Part shown: piece by piece, positions 12,719 to 24,699 of the stretch
Numbering within the stretch: position 1 is the stretch's first letter
How the letters are laid out: each line of letters begins with the position of its first letter
NCBI GenBank assembly: GCA_029465975.1
Contig: CM055754.1
Span: 7,540,264-7,604,263, forward strand
Origin: Dallia pectoralis
Taxonomy: Eukaryota; Chordata; Actinopteri; Esociformes; Umbridae
Length of the DNA: 64,000 nucleotides
Direction: 5' to 3'
Made by a program: the position numbers and the translations under genes
The notes under the pieces: model-generated
What the model saw: only the letters and a program-made list of their open reading frames with translations
The model's database searches: none
Told to the model about the DNA's origin: nothing

Positions 12719-14246
12719 CGCAGTAAACAACAGTGTGAGAACCACTATTAAAAAAAAGAACATTTGGAATACGTCTGGCGGGTTTCACTGCAGTTTGGAA
12801 ATATTGAACGCACAGTGTCACGGAAATCTGTAATCTTTAAGTGGCCTAGAACTTGTATTTCTGAACCATTTTCCTCCCTTTGCTTAGAGACAGCATATGC
12901 TTGTGTTTACCGAGCACGTTTAATCCGTTTCTAATGCTTTTGGGGTAGTTTATGTACTATTTGGGCGATTTATGAAGATCGACAACCATGATTTTTTCTG
13001 TTTGTTCGATCTTTCTCTTGGACCATGCGATGGGTGACAAATGGATTCGAACCTCATGGATTAAAACATTTTTTACACCTCAGTGAAACATAATACAGCC
13101 ACTGTAGTTCATTGGTAAAGCTCTAATGTATTTGACGTCTTGCTCAATTGGGCACCAGGGTCTCACACTCCTCTTTCTATTCTGATTAGAGCCAATTTGC
13201 GCTGTTTTGTGGAAGTAGAATGACATTTTTGGTTTCTTGGCAATTTCTCACGTGACGGAATTGCCGTAATTTCTCTGAACAATAAAGAGCGACAAGTTTC
13301 AGAATCTCTGACCATTTTGAGTCTGTAATCGAGCCCGCAATTGATGATGCTCCAAATGTCACTGGGTGGATGGTTGTGTGCATAGTTTTTGAGTGTTGCA
13401 TGTTGTATAAACCATTATTATGCCTATCCTTAGTGACAAGGCACCTGACCTTTCACCCTTGTTCTCTCAATCCTTCTTACTTAGAACATTTACAATCACA
13501 TAATCACCACAGTTCTGCTAGGCTAAAGTAGAATATGTATATCTTGTATTTATTACATACTGTGTACGCATATTTCAGATTAATGAATCTTGTTTTATTT
13601 AAACGTATGTTTTGAGGAGGACAACATTTACAAACAAGGTATAGGAGATGTTTTACTTACTTCAAATACACATGCTTTGGTCAGTAAAGCATTTTGTTAT
13701 GTGCAAGACACTTGTAGTATGGTAGTTAAAAGATGTTATATATATATATATTGTAATGGCTGTCAGGCTTTTATTGGAGGGCTCAGGTGGCTTATTTCCT
13801 CTGTATGTACTAAAAACAGCTCCACCGATTTGCTTTCCTTCTTTTCCCTGGCTGTGTAGGGAATGCCCAGTGAAAACCCCACAGGCTTTACAGAACGTTA
13901 TCTTTATTCCCAGGAACAAGATGTCTTTGCTCTTATGGATGTGAGCCCAATGTATAGCATAACACATAACTTTAGGAAGAGGAAATGATCCTTCCACACC
14001 CTTTGACTCTTTATTTCACACGCACACAACACACACACTTAATCTCAAACACACACAGCAAGTGAGAGACAGTCGCCCTTCTAAAGTTTGTAATTATTAC
14101 TCTAAAAGACATCTTCCTAATTTTTTCATTTTTCATTGTTAACTCTGATCTCCTCAGTTTAGTTTTTCTTTATCAGTGTTTTATGCTGTTCTTACGTACC
14201 TTTATTGTACTGGGGTTTTGTCAATAGATCTTGAACATCCGTAGTG
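12719..14246. other. Intergenic, no recognised gene
   Basis: A/T-rich unique sequence with a short (TA)n run near 13738-13751. Short ORFs on both strands have no recognisable domains. Confidence 0.45.
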
Positions 14247-15580
14247 TAACACATCTGTCTATATAAGGTCAGAAAGTTTATTCTGAGTGCATGGCAGAGT
14301 AAAAACCAAGCCAAGGAATTGTGCATAGAGCTCTGAGACCGGATTTTGTCATGACACAGATCTGGGAAATGGCACCAAAGAACATGTGCAGGGGTGATGA
14401 TCGCCAAGGAAACAGTGGCCACAACATTCTTAAATGGAAGAAGTTTGGATTCATCAAAAGTCTTCCTGGAGCTGGCAGCCAAACTAAGCAATCAGGGCTC
14501 AACTGTGGAAGGCCGTTGGTGACGTACAGTGGATATAAAAAAAACTCTACGCACCCCTAAAATGCCAGGTTTGTGTGATGTGAAAAAATGAGACAAAAAT
14601 AATTCATGTCAGAACCACCATTCATGTGACCTATAACTCCCGATGTGGCTGTGTTCAGAATTAACCGATCGCCTTAAGTTGAATAGAAGTCATTACACAC
14701 CTGCCATCATTTAAAGTGATCTCAGAGCAAAAGCCATGGTCCTCAGAGAGCTTCCAACGCATCAGAGGGATCTCATTGTGAAAACATATCCGTTAGGAGA
14801 AGGGTATAAAATAATTTATATAACATGGAACACAGTGAAGACAGTCAACATCAAGTGGAGGAAAATCGCACAACATAGACATTACTAAGAACTGGACATC
14901 CCTCCAAAATTGATGAAAAGACGAGAAGAAAAATGCTTCCAAGAGGCCTACAGCAACATTAAAGGAGCTGCAGGAATGTCTGGTGAGTACTGGCTGTGTG
15001 CTACATGTGAAAACAATCTCCAGTATTCATATGTATGTACAAGGTTGAACGTGGTTTCATAAACAACATACCAAAAGTGAAGCATGATGGTGGCAGCATC
15101 ATGCTTTGGGGCTGTTTTTCTTCCGCTGGAACCAGGGCCTTAGTTAGAGTGGGGGGGAATTATGAACAGTTCCAAATACCAGGCAATTTGCCACAAAACC
15201 TCCAGGCTCCGTTAGAAAGATGAAGTGGAAAATCACCTCTTAGCATGACAACGACCCAAAGCACACATCCAAATCCATAAAAGCGTGGCTTCACCAGAAG
15301 AACATTAACGTTTTGGAATGGCCCAGCCACATCACAAAAACCTGACAATTTATCAGGGTTGTGTAGACTTTTTATATCCACTGTAGGTAACTCCGAACCC
15401 AATGGTCACTCTGATAGAGCTCCAGAATGAATGTGTGGAGATTGGACAAAGACAAACATCTCTGCAGCAGTCCACCAATCTGGTGTGGATGGCAGAGTCG
15501 CCAGAAAGAAGCCAGTCAACAGTTAAAAATCGCATGAGCACTTGCTGAAAGTCCAATTGGCAAACTCAAAAAGCAAGTCC
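14247..15580 (+). mobile_element. Outer Tc1/mariner-like relic, interrupted by a second Tc1 element
   Basis: Two pieces (14247-14524 and 15386 to about 15580) read as one degenerate Tc1-like transposon. The left part has the pre-ORF and helix-turn-helix-coding region of a common salmonid Tc1 family (CAAGCCAAGGAATTG, TGGAAGAAGTTTGGATTC). The right part continues directly with the next section (CACTCTGATAGAGCTCCAG, CAGTCCACCAATCTGG). The gap is filled by another element with its own TA-flanked termini. The DDE catalytic part of the outer copy is absent. The family assignment rests on recognition from memory. Confidence 0.7.
14525..15385 (+). mobile_element. Inner Tc1-like element, non-autonomous, with TIRs
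   Basis: The termini are inverted: TACAGTGGATATAAAAA at 14525 and TTTTTATATCCACTGTA ending at 15385, each with the TA target dinucleotide at the edge. The interior (about 860 bp) retains a piece of the transposase around 15060-15190 (VKHDGGSIMLWGCFSSAG, typical of the second catalytic-Asp neighbourhood of Tc1 transposases) but is internally deleted and frameshifted. It inserted into the outer Tc1 copy and so is younger. Confidence 0.82.
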
Positions 15581-16073
15581 CATCATTTCATGTTCCTGTA
15601 CAGCGAAAAATAAACTGTATTCAAGATTTGTTCATGATTCTATAATATAACCATTTTCTCCATAGCCATAACTAACATAAATATATCAAATATACGTATA
15701 TTCCACTACTAGATTGAGAACATTTTGGTGTTTTAAGTGCCTGGTTCAAGGGCCCACCGGTGAGGGGTGGTTGGGATGTGAACCTATCAACCCTCCAGTT
15801 GCCAGATCAACGACCCTCCTTACCTTCAGTGAGCAGTTAGTAATTGTAACCTTTAGGTTTAGGCCCAACTCCTTAACCATTACCAGGAATGTCAGAGTGC
15901 ATGTTCTTCATAAGGAAATGCACTATCCTATTGCTGTGTGAAGCTGGCTCTAAGATAGGACATCTGTAGGCTTGTGAAACCGACTTGGACCAGGGCAGTT
16001 TGTGTAACCATAGACACCATCTTCTTCTACAAGCACCTGCGCACATGCATTTAGAAGTCAACGCCGGTTTAAT
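15581..16073. other. Spacer with a possible tRNA-derived SINE trace at about 15740-15890 (minus)
   Basis: On the minus strand a segment reads GTAATGGTTAAGGAGTTGGGC, like the box A region of fish tRNA-derived SINEs. Above it on the plus strand is a GGGATGTGAACCTATCAACC motif resembling a reversed box B. Copies are too decayed to name. The remainder shows nothing recognisable. Confidence 0.3.
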
Positions 16074-16074
16074 T

Positions 16075-16700
16075 TCAGAGGCTCTCAAAAGTATTCAATC
16101 CACTTGGTCTTTTTTTAATATTCTCTGTGTTTTAAAATTAAATCAAAATTGATTACAGAAGGAGAGTTTATGCCATAATAAAAATGAAAAATACAACTTA
16201 CCACTTTCACATGGACATGCTCAGCCGTGGATAAATGTATCTGTTTTAATGTTGCCATAGGTCTCTCTTCCTGACTTTTGCCCATGTTTTTCACAGATAA
16301 AGATTTAAAGATTGCATGCTTTTAAAGAACCTAATACATATTTATTTTAAAGGTTTCTTTGTGATGTATTTTTTTTAGGAATTGCATTAACCAATTTTGA
16401 TACCTCCCGGGGAGACAAGTTAATTTAACTTGAAATCATATGGACTTCCACTAATTACGTGACTTTTATAAATGATCGGTTGCAATAAAGCACATTTGGG
16501 TATGTCACAGTAAAGTTGGTGAACATTCAATCTATTATTTTCTGCTTTATATTTACCTTTAAACCTTTAGTCATGTTTCACATTGAGTTTAACAGTAGCA
16601 AATCCTAACCACCCCAGACCATATCCGTCTGATTTCATGTTTCAACTCAATGAAATGTGGAAGAAGTCAAAGGGTGTGAATACTTTAGAGAACCACTTTA
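16075..16700. mobile_element. Deleted Tc1-like element (MITE-type)
   Basis: The left end GGCTCTCAAAAGTATTCA and the right end TGAATACTTTAGAGAACCAC are imperfect inverted repeats, followed inward by CACTTGGTCTTTTTT and AGAAGTCAAAGGGTG. That is the terminal arrangement of Tc1 elements of the 'CTTGA/CTTGG...TTTTTCC' kind common in teleosts. No transposase sequence remains. Confidence 0.65.
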
Positions 16701-18085
16701 TTTTAGAAAAGTAATGACAGTGCTTTACCTTTACTCCGCAATTACTTACTTTAGAATATTATAGTATATTATAGTATCCACTAAAGTGGATTTTGCAAAT
16801 GAAAACTGCAGAAACCCCCGACAGTAAACACATGCATATAATATAGTGAAAACCTTTTTACATAAGTCCAGTCTCTACTCTGACCAGCCCCCATCTCTGG
16901 GGGCCTGTGGATGTGATGGGGGCCCCCTTCTCACATAGCAAATGTATGATTGTTGATGCGGAACAGCGCAGGCCCTCGTGTGCACCCCGGACGGATGCCG
17001 AGGGACAGGGGAGGAGGAAGACGAGCAGATGGAGGAGTAGGAAGGGGGAGGAGTGAATGGGAGAGGGGGGTTGATCCTCAGGGAGCTCAGCCAATAGGGA
17101 GAAAGGTGGAATGAGCCATGGCAACAGGGCTGAGCTGAATAGAACAGAGAAAAAGAGGGACAGTGACCATCCCTTTAAAACGTGCCTGCCTATATATTGC
17201 GGTACCTTTAAATGTTTAGGATTAGCGTCATGTCCACACTGTCCCTGCTCAACACGAACCCATATCCTGGTTTCATGTCCACAACCTGGACTAAACCCTA
17301 ACCCGTTTTGTAATGCTCAGTCGTTGGCAATGGGCAGTGTGCTGACAGCAGCTGGCGTTAAATAAAGCTGTCAGGCTGCATTCCTGAATCTCACCCTTCA
17401 CACAGTCTTCCTCGTTCGGCTATCTCTCACCACTATATTTATATACGTGTATACCGCTGTCTCCCTCATCTAGGATCAATTAGTCTACGCGAGTGTGAAC
17501 GCTCACGTGCCCAAGACGTGAGGTCACGTGTATTGGCCGATGGGACAGAGGTCACAGAGAAACTAGAGTGACAGAAAGCATTCATGAGAACAGGGAAACA
17601 GAATGTCACCTCTTGTGTTCGCTGTTTTTGGAGCGTGGTTTGTTTCATTTCCCACAATCCTCTTTCAATCCATCTCGTTGTGAGAGAGAGAAATAAAATA
17701 ATTGATCTGCCACTCTCTACACATCGCAAACGTGAGAAAATACAGTCTGAGGAAGTCTTAGGACAGTTCATAGCCTAGAAAAGGGGAATTACTACTAATT
17801 CTGCCTCTTGCATAAACACTGTATTTCCTCGTTTTTAAGGTGTAAATATTCTAGGGTATTTACAGTTAGGTCAGACCTAAGTAATGTTTTATTTCTGAAA
17901 CAGAGTCTAGGAGGTTTAGCGCAACACTAAGATACAGATTTCAAAAATGATTGTTAGGTTACTTTCATCTGAGAATCAGTTTTGGTTTTAAGGTAGAATG
18001 CTTTTTGGTTCCAGGGGAAATCCTTTGGAATTCCAGTGAGAGACGTTACAAAAAGAAATCCACAATTCCACTGTATGTGCTCTTA
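16701..18085. other. Intergenic, no recognised gene
   Basis: Unique sequence. A moderately GC-rich stretch at 16880-17120 has ORFs on both strands but no domain. No splice-bounded exon could be recognised. Confidence 0.4.
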
Positions 18086-18152
18086 CTGCTCCTGTGAGTT
18101 GCTCTGGAAAATAGTGTCTGCTAAATAATTTGAAATAGAAAATGTGAAAGAG
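18086..18152 (+). mobile_element. SINE 3'-core remnant
   Basis: The stretch around GAGTTGCTCTGGAAAATAGTGTCTGCTAAATAA corresponds to the tail core shared by many teleost SINEs (GTTGCTCTGGATAAGAGTGTCTGCTAAATGA type). The tRNA-like head is not recognisable. Written here only in outline; the match is from memory. Confidence 0.55.
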
Positions 18153-18839
18153 TCAAAGGGGTTTTACCTCGAAGCAAAAAATGTTCTTCTATGGGGGATG
18201 AGACATTTCTGGTTCTGGATCATGATTCTTTTATACCACATGATAATAGCTCCCACTTTTCACGTGATCATGTGACCATGAAATGTTTACGAGGCCACAT
18301 TTATCGGAGCCCCAAATATTTTTACAGCTGCTTTATCGTTTCCCTATAGTGCACAATGAAACCCTGCAAACTGAAACTACACAAAGGCGAAACATGAACT
18401 GTAAAAATGGCGGATATGCAGGTGAATGGCTCAGTTTCCACAACGTTACATTTGATGCTATTGGTGCAAAATTTGTTCTCACTTCTTTAAATTATTCTTT
18501 GCCTTTTTTAAACCCTTAGATGTCTTGTTTTCGTCCAGTTGGGGGTGTGACAAATCTGGATCTGGTGAGACTTTTAGCATAGTGGACTTCATGACACGAT
18601 TGTCATATTTATTGTTCTTTGCAATAAAATTGCAAATAGCCAACACAATCTTCACAACTTGAAATAGCTTTTAATACAAACAGTTAAAACGTGTTTGCCC
18701 TATTTTAGTTTTTTTGTCAGATCTTTTTAAGAGGTGTTTAAAATGAAACAAATAGATATTGCTTTGACCCTTACCATCAGAGTGGCGATGTCAGCATACA
18801 GGGTTTAAAGACACATACCTGTTTACATTCTTTGAATTA
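18153..18839. other. Intergenic, no recognised gene
   Basis: A/T-rich sequence. Nothing beyond short unrelated ORFs. Confidence 0.4.
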
Positions 18840-19225
18840 TTCTATTTGCTCAGACATGCTCAAATGCTCTTTCTCCCACCATCATCGTCATACTATTTGT
18901 GCACACTAATTGACCTACCTTCCAGATACACATTAACTCTTATTTTCTATATATGGACTCTCTTTTGCATTTTATATAGTTGTTACTGCCATATCAATGC
19001 TGCTCAATTGACCGACTTATACATCATCTTGAATAAACTGTATATCGAGTCTCCACTTGATCCGGTATTGCCTTGTTGTGTCCCACAGCTTGTATTATGT
19101 GTATTTATTGTTTAACTGTATGTTGCCTTGCAGGTTTTTGATTTATCTTTTCCAGGTCGCCGTTGCAAATGAGAATTAGTTGTTAACCGGCCTACCTGGT
19201 TAAATAAAGACTTTAATAAGATTTG
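18840..19225 (+). mobile_element. 3' end of a LINE or LINE-mobilised element
   Basis: The right part contains AGGTCGCCGTTGCAAATGAG followed closely by GCCTACCTGGTTAAATAAAG, a dispersed 3' tail I associate with salmonid-type retrotransposons. The upstream portion resembles a LINE 3' UTR. No ORF remains. Confidence 0.55.
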
Positions 19226-19314
19226 CACTCTTGCCTACCAGCCTAGAATTGGTTACAATGCCTCCTGGGCCACATCTGACAAGAGTCAGAGCCACGTATT
19301 TGACAAGCAAAACG

Positions 19315-19905
19315 TTTGTGTCAGTCAATCCTCCCAGGAGCAATGGTTCTGCATAAAAATGCCCACCAAGTAACAAAAGACCCAACAACAACATCCAATG
19401 ACCCGCAGGCCTCTCGTCTAGTCAGTGTTCCTCGGTCTTCCATCAGAGAGCCAAATGGCAAAAATGGACTGAACGTGAACATTTGTCCCACGATGGCCAA
19501 AAAGCATCCACACAATCCTTGCAATTTAGCCTCATCCTCCATTTATTGTGTTTTCATCAGTATCAGGGCTGTCAGACCTCCATTTTTGGCCATATTCACC
19601 CACAAACCATTGTATTTTTTCCAACTCATATTACTTTTCTTTTGGGATTTGGACTAATTTTCTGCCCCTCTTAAGTATTTAGTTATGACAGATGTGGGAA
19701 TATATTAATATCCTGGGGGGGAATATTATTTACATTGTCTTTGAGCTCGGTGCGCAGTCGGTCAGCTGACAAAGTGTGCATGATCAGAATCCTACATTCT
19801 ACTGTAAATTATGGTGGTGGTTGTTTCATGTTATGAGGCTATTTGAGTTAACACTGTCCTGGGGTCAGTGTTAAGCTAACATCAAAACAAGAGTCTGGCC
19901 AAAAA
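19315..19905 (+). mobile_element. Highly degenerate Tc1-like remnant
   Basis: Pieces such as CGCAGGCCTCTC, CAAATGGCAAAAATGG and a TATGGTGGTGG-like motif near 19808 match, in order, regions of Tc1-like transposase genes of fish. No continuous frame and no clear TIRs remain. The call is tentative. Confidence 0.42.
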
Positions 19906-20425
19906 CCTGTTGGCCTCTAGCAAGCAAGAAAGCATGTTTATTTATGTAGCACAACTTATACATAGAAGCAATTAATTGTGCTTAACAAAGTAAAAAATAA
20001 GAAAAAATTAAATACATGCATTTTATATTAATATATTCTACCAGAAAGCTCTCCAGAAGTCAGTGACCATAAGACAATGACCTCTACTAATACACTGTTT
20101 ATTGTTCGATTAGCGGAAGACAGAGAGCATGTTTCAGAGATATACTCCAATATCGTGTTGTATATTGTAAACGTATTAGACATGCCAAGCCACAGAATCC
20201 TCAAGGAAGAAAGTTTTTTTGATTTATTTTCTTAACAGTGCTCAATAAATCTTTTTAGGGTATTTGCTTTGTCTATATAATTGCTGAAAGTTTTTGTAGC
20301 CACTTCTGGTAAATGTTGTTTATATAAAACCGTATCCAGTTGTTTTGTTCCAGTTTGAACATAAAAAGCTTGCTGTGATTTGCAGTGTGAAATCTATGGC
20401 TTACAGCTGGGATCTTAGTGTGTCT
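19906..20425. other. Intergenic, no recognised gene
   Basis: A/T-rich unique sequence. No feature recognised. Confidence 0.4.
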
Positions 20426-20429
20426 TCAG

Positions 20430-20510
20430 TATGTGGGTGTGTGTGTGTCTATGTGTGTGCGTGTGTGTGTCTGTGTGCGTGTGTGTGTCTATGTGTGTGT
20501 GTGCGAATGC
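20430..20510. repeat. (GT)n-rich tract
   Basis: Imperfect GT dinucleotides with CT and GC interruptions. Confidence 0.85.
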
Positions 20511-20615
20511 CTGTGTTGGTTTTGGACTATGCTCTGTGTGATACTGTGTGTTAAACCCTAGAACATCTCCTCCAGCTGTGATAGGGCTGAATGCTCACTG
20601 CTTTTCACCATTTTA

Positions 20616-21010
20616 CAAACACACACACACACAGACACACAGACACACAGACACACACAGACACAGACACAGACACACGCACACACGCACACACGCACAC
20701 ACGCACACGCGCACACGCGCACACATGCACACACGCACACACACGCACACACGCACACACGCACACGCACACACGCACACACACACACTCTTGTCTTTCT
20801 ATACTTGTATGGATCTGAGAACCTGACGCTGAAATCTATGTTCATTATTCCTTAGCCCTAAAAGTAACCCTCACCTTAACCAACATAATCTAACCTTTAT
20901 GCTTAAACTAAACCATACCCTCATAAAACTTGCACCAGCTCTTAATGCCTCCATTAAACCCATACCATGATTTTAACGCCAAGTAAACCCATATAGTCGG
21001 ATAACATTTC
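20616..21010 (-). repeat. (CA)n tract plus dispersed (GT)n-flanked repeat, minus orientation
   Basis: An imperfect CA array (20616-20789) is followed by CTATACTTGTATGGATCTGA and then CATTATTCCTTAGCCCTAA and stretches of TAACCCTCACCTTAACC. On the minus strand this reads as the teleost dispersed repeat that carries TTAGGGTTAAGG-like stretches next to a GT array. A second copy in the opposite orientation lies at 21575-21835. Confidence 0.6.
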
Positions 21011-21574
21011 AGTAAAAGTGGCTAAACGATTTCAGATATTATTCTCAGGGTCACTCTGAAAGTAAAACAGAAACACACAGACTTTGAGGTGCGCCTGCAT
21101 GTATGTGTTCTACCAGTACTTCCGTTCCGATCTAACCCGTACAGGCACACTTTTGATTGCTTCAGAAACACCCTCGCTTAGTTTCCCATATTAGCAGAAC
21201 CCCTTCCTGCTATATTCTTCATAAAATAAGGGATTTATATATCGTGTGGAAGACCAGTTAGCGCAGTAACACCTAATGAGACGTGCTGAAAACAATGTTG
21301 TGACCACTGACAAACAAAAACGGGTGAAGCCAACTATTCACCACAAACGGAGACAGTGTGGTCAGAGATGCCACGCTCTAACCCAGCTGGTCAATAACCA
21401 TTTGTTGGAGTTATATCGAGACAGTCGTGTGGGAAAGGCTGCTGCTCGGATTCCAAAAAGAGGTGTGGTCTTCTGGATGATTTACAGTCCACCCACCCTC
21501 ATGGGGTTAAATTAAGCCTGACAGAAGGACATCAATATTTTACATGTAGTGCAGCGGTGGTGGGAAGGGAACAG
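21011..21574. other. Intergenic with unassigned ORF 21276-21515
   Basis: A 79-codon ORF (start MRRAENNVVTTDKQKR) is basic but has no recognisable domain. Its surroundings show no splice or promoter signals I can support. Confidence 0.3.
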
Positions 21575-21835
21575 GAATGTGTGTGTGTGTGTGTGTTCCA
21601 CGTCTGTGTACATGTCGGGATCAGAAGAATTTACAATTGGGCCTGGTTTTAGAATTGGGTTTAATTTTATGTTTAGGCATTACTATTTAGGATTATGTGT
21701 TAGGTACGATTTTTAGGCATAACGTGTAAGTTATTAAGGTTGGGTTAAGGTTAGGTTAAAGGTTTTAATTAAGCTAAATGTCATGTCTTTACTTTGCTAG
21801 TAAAACCAAAAAGTGTTTGTGTGCGAAGATGCTTA
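21575..21835 (+). repeat. Dispersed (GT)n-flanked repeat, plus orientation
   Basis: A GT run is followed by a TACATGTCGGGATCAGAAG-like segment, GTTTAGG/GGTTAAGGTTAGG motifs and AGTAAAACCAAAAAGTG, then GT-rich sequence again. Same layout as the inverted copy at 20616-21010, but decayed. Confidence 0.5.
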
Positions 21836-22694
21836 TGTTCTTTTGATATATGGGCAATATCGATTGGTCCTGATGATTTGTGTAAGAATGTTGTTTGCAG
21901 TTATACAAATAAAACTGTTGATAAATAAATGATCAGTTGAAGGCGCTAAAGAACATGAATTTGCATAAACTGTCAAACTGTGGCCAGTTTTACTTTTCTT
22001 TAAGCATTGTTCTTGTGTCTGCGTATGTCAGTGAAGACAGAGTCACGTTATTTGTTATGTACAATAGAGGCAATAGATTTTTTTTGCAGTGAACTCTGTA
22101 TGAAATAGTATCAAAAGGCTGACCTTGGTTTCAGGTTTCAATCATGTTTGGTAACTAAGGGAAGTGGGCCCTTCAGAGACATACAAGTCTCTCAACGTAT
22201 CACAAGGCAGACGGCTAAACGTTTGCTTTTCGAAAAGGTAGCGTAGTTGATGCAAGCTAGCCACGCTAGCCACAGGTGCATTGCTTAATATTTACACTCT
22301 TGATCTCTATATTGCTAGCTCCTGTTTTGGATTATTCAAGTGGATGAGGTAGTAATGTTAGCAGGGATGTAATTAATAGCTAGCTACGCCAAAACATGTT
22401 CTTTTAATTTAAGAAATAACTTTGTAAAGATGATTTTGGTTTGGGTTATCAACACTAGTGGCTCAATTCCATGCGTACATACATACAATGCAGCAGTTAC
22501 TAATACGCATCTTTTATTCCAGTGTCAGATAAACTTACATTAAGTGAATCTATTAACAGGGCAATCCCACGCAAAGGTTATGTTCAAACTTTGCTACGGT
22601 ATCTGTGGGCACTGAATAAATAAACATTTGGTAAACATTGCTAATTATTTTACCAGGTAAGTATAGATCAAATTAATATTTTCAACAATGAACT
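21836..22694. other. Intergenic, no recognised gene
   Basis: A/T-rich unique sequence with no feature recognised. Confidence 0.4.
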
Positions 22695-23580
22695 GGGACC
22701 TTTAAAAATTCCTGATATTAAATCCAAGTAAATATTTCCTGTTTTAGGTCAGATAGGATCCCCACTTTCTTTTAAGAATATGAAATGTCTGAATAATTGT
22801 GGAGAGTATTTGGTAGCATTGGCTTTAAATTGTCTAACTTGGGTCAAACGTTTTGGGTCGCCTTCCACAAGCGCCCCAAAATAAGTTGGGTGAATTTTAG
22901 GCCTTTCATCCTGCACCAGCTTTTTGAGTTCTGCCCACAAATGTTCTATAAGATTGAGATCAGGTCAGGGCTTTGTGACCGCTGCTCCAAACCTTGACTT
23001 CGTTGTCCTTGAGCCATTTTGCCACAACTTACTGGAAGTATGCTTGGGGTCATTGTCCATCTAGAAGACCCATTTGTGGCCAAGCTTTATGTTCCTGACT
23101 GATTCTTGAGGATCTGTTTTACTGTGAATAAATATTTTTGTACCTGTTTTCTCCAGCGTCTTCAAAAGGTCCTGTTGTTCATGGATTTCTTAGTACATTT
23201 CACACCAAAGTACGTTAATCTCTAGAAGGGAAAACAAATCTTCTTCCTGAGCGGTATGACGGCTGCATGGTCCCGTAGTGTTTATAACGGCATACTATTG
23301 TTTGTACAGATGAACAAGGGCTTTTCAGGTGTTTGGAAATTGCTCCCTAGGGTAAACCTGACTTGTGGAGGTCTACAATTATTTTCTTAAAGCCAAGACA
23401 CATTTTTAGGAACTTTTCCAAGCTTCCGAGCAGCACAATCAATTTATTGATTTGTGAATTACATGTGAAATAATCTGTCTGTAAACAATTGTTGAAAAAA
23501 TTACTTGTGCCATGTACAATGTCCTAACTGACTTGCCAAAACTATAATGGCTTAAAAATGTGTTGTAATGATAGCATTTT
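22695..23580 (-). mobile_element. Tc1-like relic of the Sleeping Beauty/salmonid lineage
   Basis: Transposase-coding direction is minus. On the plus strand, blocks such as TATTTGGTAGCATTGGCTTT, CCACAAGCGCCCCAAAATAA, GTATGCTTGGGGTCATTG, GAGCGGTATGACGGCTGCAT and GAAATAATCTGTCTGTAAAC occur in the same order as in salmonid Tc1 elements related to Sleeping Beauty. A block of several hundred bases (catalytic core) is missing between about 23100 and 23130. Many stops break the frame. Not functional. Confidence 0.82.
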
Positions 23581-23830
23581 CCGGCTGCAATAATGATTCA
23601 TAACGTCACCAGTGTCTACTCCATATTTCGAATCAATTTTATCTTTAAAATGTGTTTTTCTTTCGAAAACAGGGCCTTTCTAAGTGATCCCAGTTTTGAA
23701 CGAGTTAAAATACGTTAATCAACGAAACACAACATGAAATCACGCGCCACTCGCTCTCTTCAACGCATGCGCGCCGTATCTTCGCCAGGAACCGGCGAGC
23801 GCAGGCAGAATGGCGGTTATTCATCCCGCT
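23581..23830. other. CpG-containing spacer
   Basis: Becomes CpG-rich from about 23740 (GCGCGCC, CCGGCGAGCGCAGG). It leads directly into the 29-bp array. See the finding on a possible promoter. Confidence 0.4.
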
Positions 23831-24015
23831 CGCGCACCTCTATGACTCCTCCCCCTGCCTCCCACTCCTCTATGACTCCTCCCCCGCCTTGCGCTCCTCT
23901 ATGACTCCTCCCCCCGCCTTGCGCTCCTCTATGACTCCTCCCCCCGCCCTGCGCTCCTCTATGACTCCTCCCCCCTGCCTCGCGCTCCTCTATGACTCCT
24001 CCCCCCGCCTCGCGA
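23831..24015. repeat. About 29-bp GC-rich minisatellite, 6 copies
   Basis: Copies of CTCTATGACTCCTCCCCC followed by a GCC(T)TGCG-type segment. The minus-strand ORF of 118 aa (GGRSHRGAQ repeats) is a repeat artefact. Confidence 0.92.
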
Positions 24016-24699
24016 TCCTCTTCCGTTCCGCTGCACAGCAACACAGAGATCTTTACATAATGATGTGGCTTGGGCCACCGCCTGCGTCTCGCGTCCCGAC
24101 GGGAGGAGGGGGGCTCTAATTGTCCAGTGCGCTCCATCGGACAGAATAAAAGAGGGGAGTTGAGGGATCGCAAACTTCAGTCATTTATGAATTAAATATG
24201 CTCTTGTCTGCAATGCAAGCACTCTTCTCTCTCCTGCACACACACACACACACACATACAGACACACGCAGAGTTCATTCAGGGGTCAACCATATCAGGT
24301 GCCAGTCTTCAGTATATCGGGAAACAGTGAGTGACAGGCCGGTTGATCCGCAACCACAGAGTTGAAATGCTAGGGTGACCTGGGCCGGATCCCAAATGGC
24401 ACCATATCACCTTTACGGAGCACTATTTATTATTATTTTAACCAGGGCGGTAGGCACAAATTGTCCACTACATAAGCATCAACAATCCCTGCGAGAGGTC
24501 TTAGCTGAGAGTAAGCAACCAAAATCTCCCGGACCAGAGGAACTACACAGTCTGAACCTTTCGTATGACTGCATCTTTTGCTGTGTTTTTGTGTTTGCTT
24601 CTTAAGGCCGTTGTGTTGTTCTGTTCACAAAGCGTCTCTGTCGTTAAGCATTACTGTTTGCTCTGGGAGAGATCTGGGTGGGGGGTGGGGGGCAGAGCG

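Noticed and set aside
15720..15900. Full SINE call
   Set aside because: Box A- and box B-like traces are too decayed and wrongly spaced to support a named SINE; kept only as a note.
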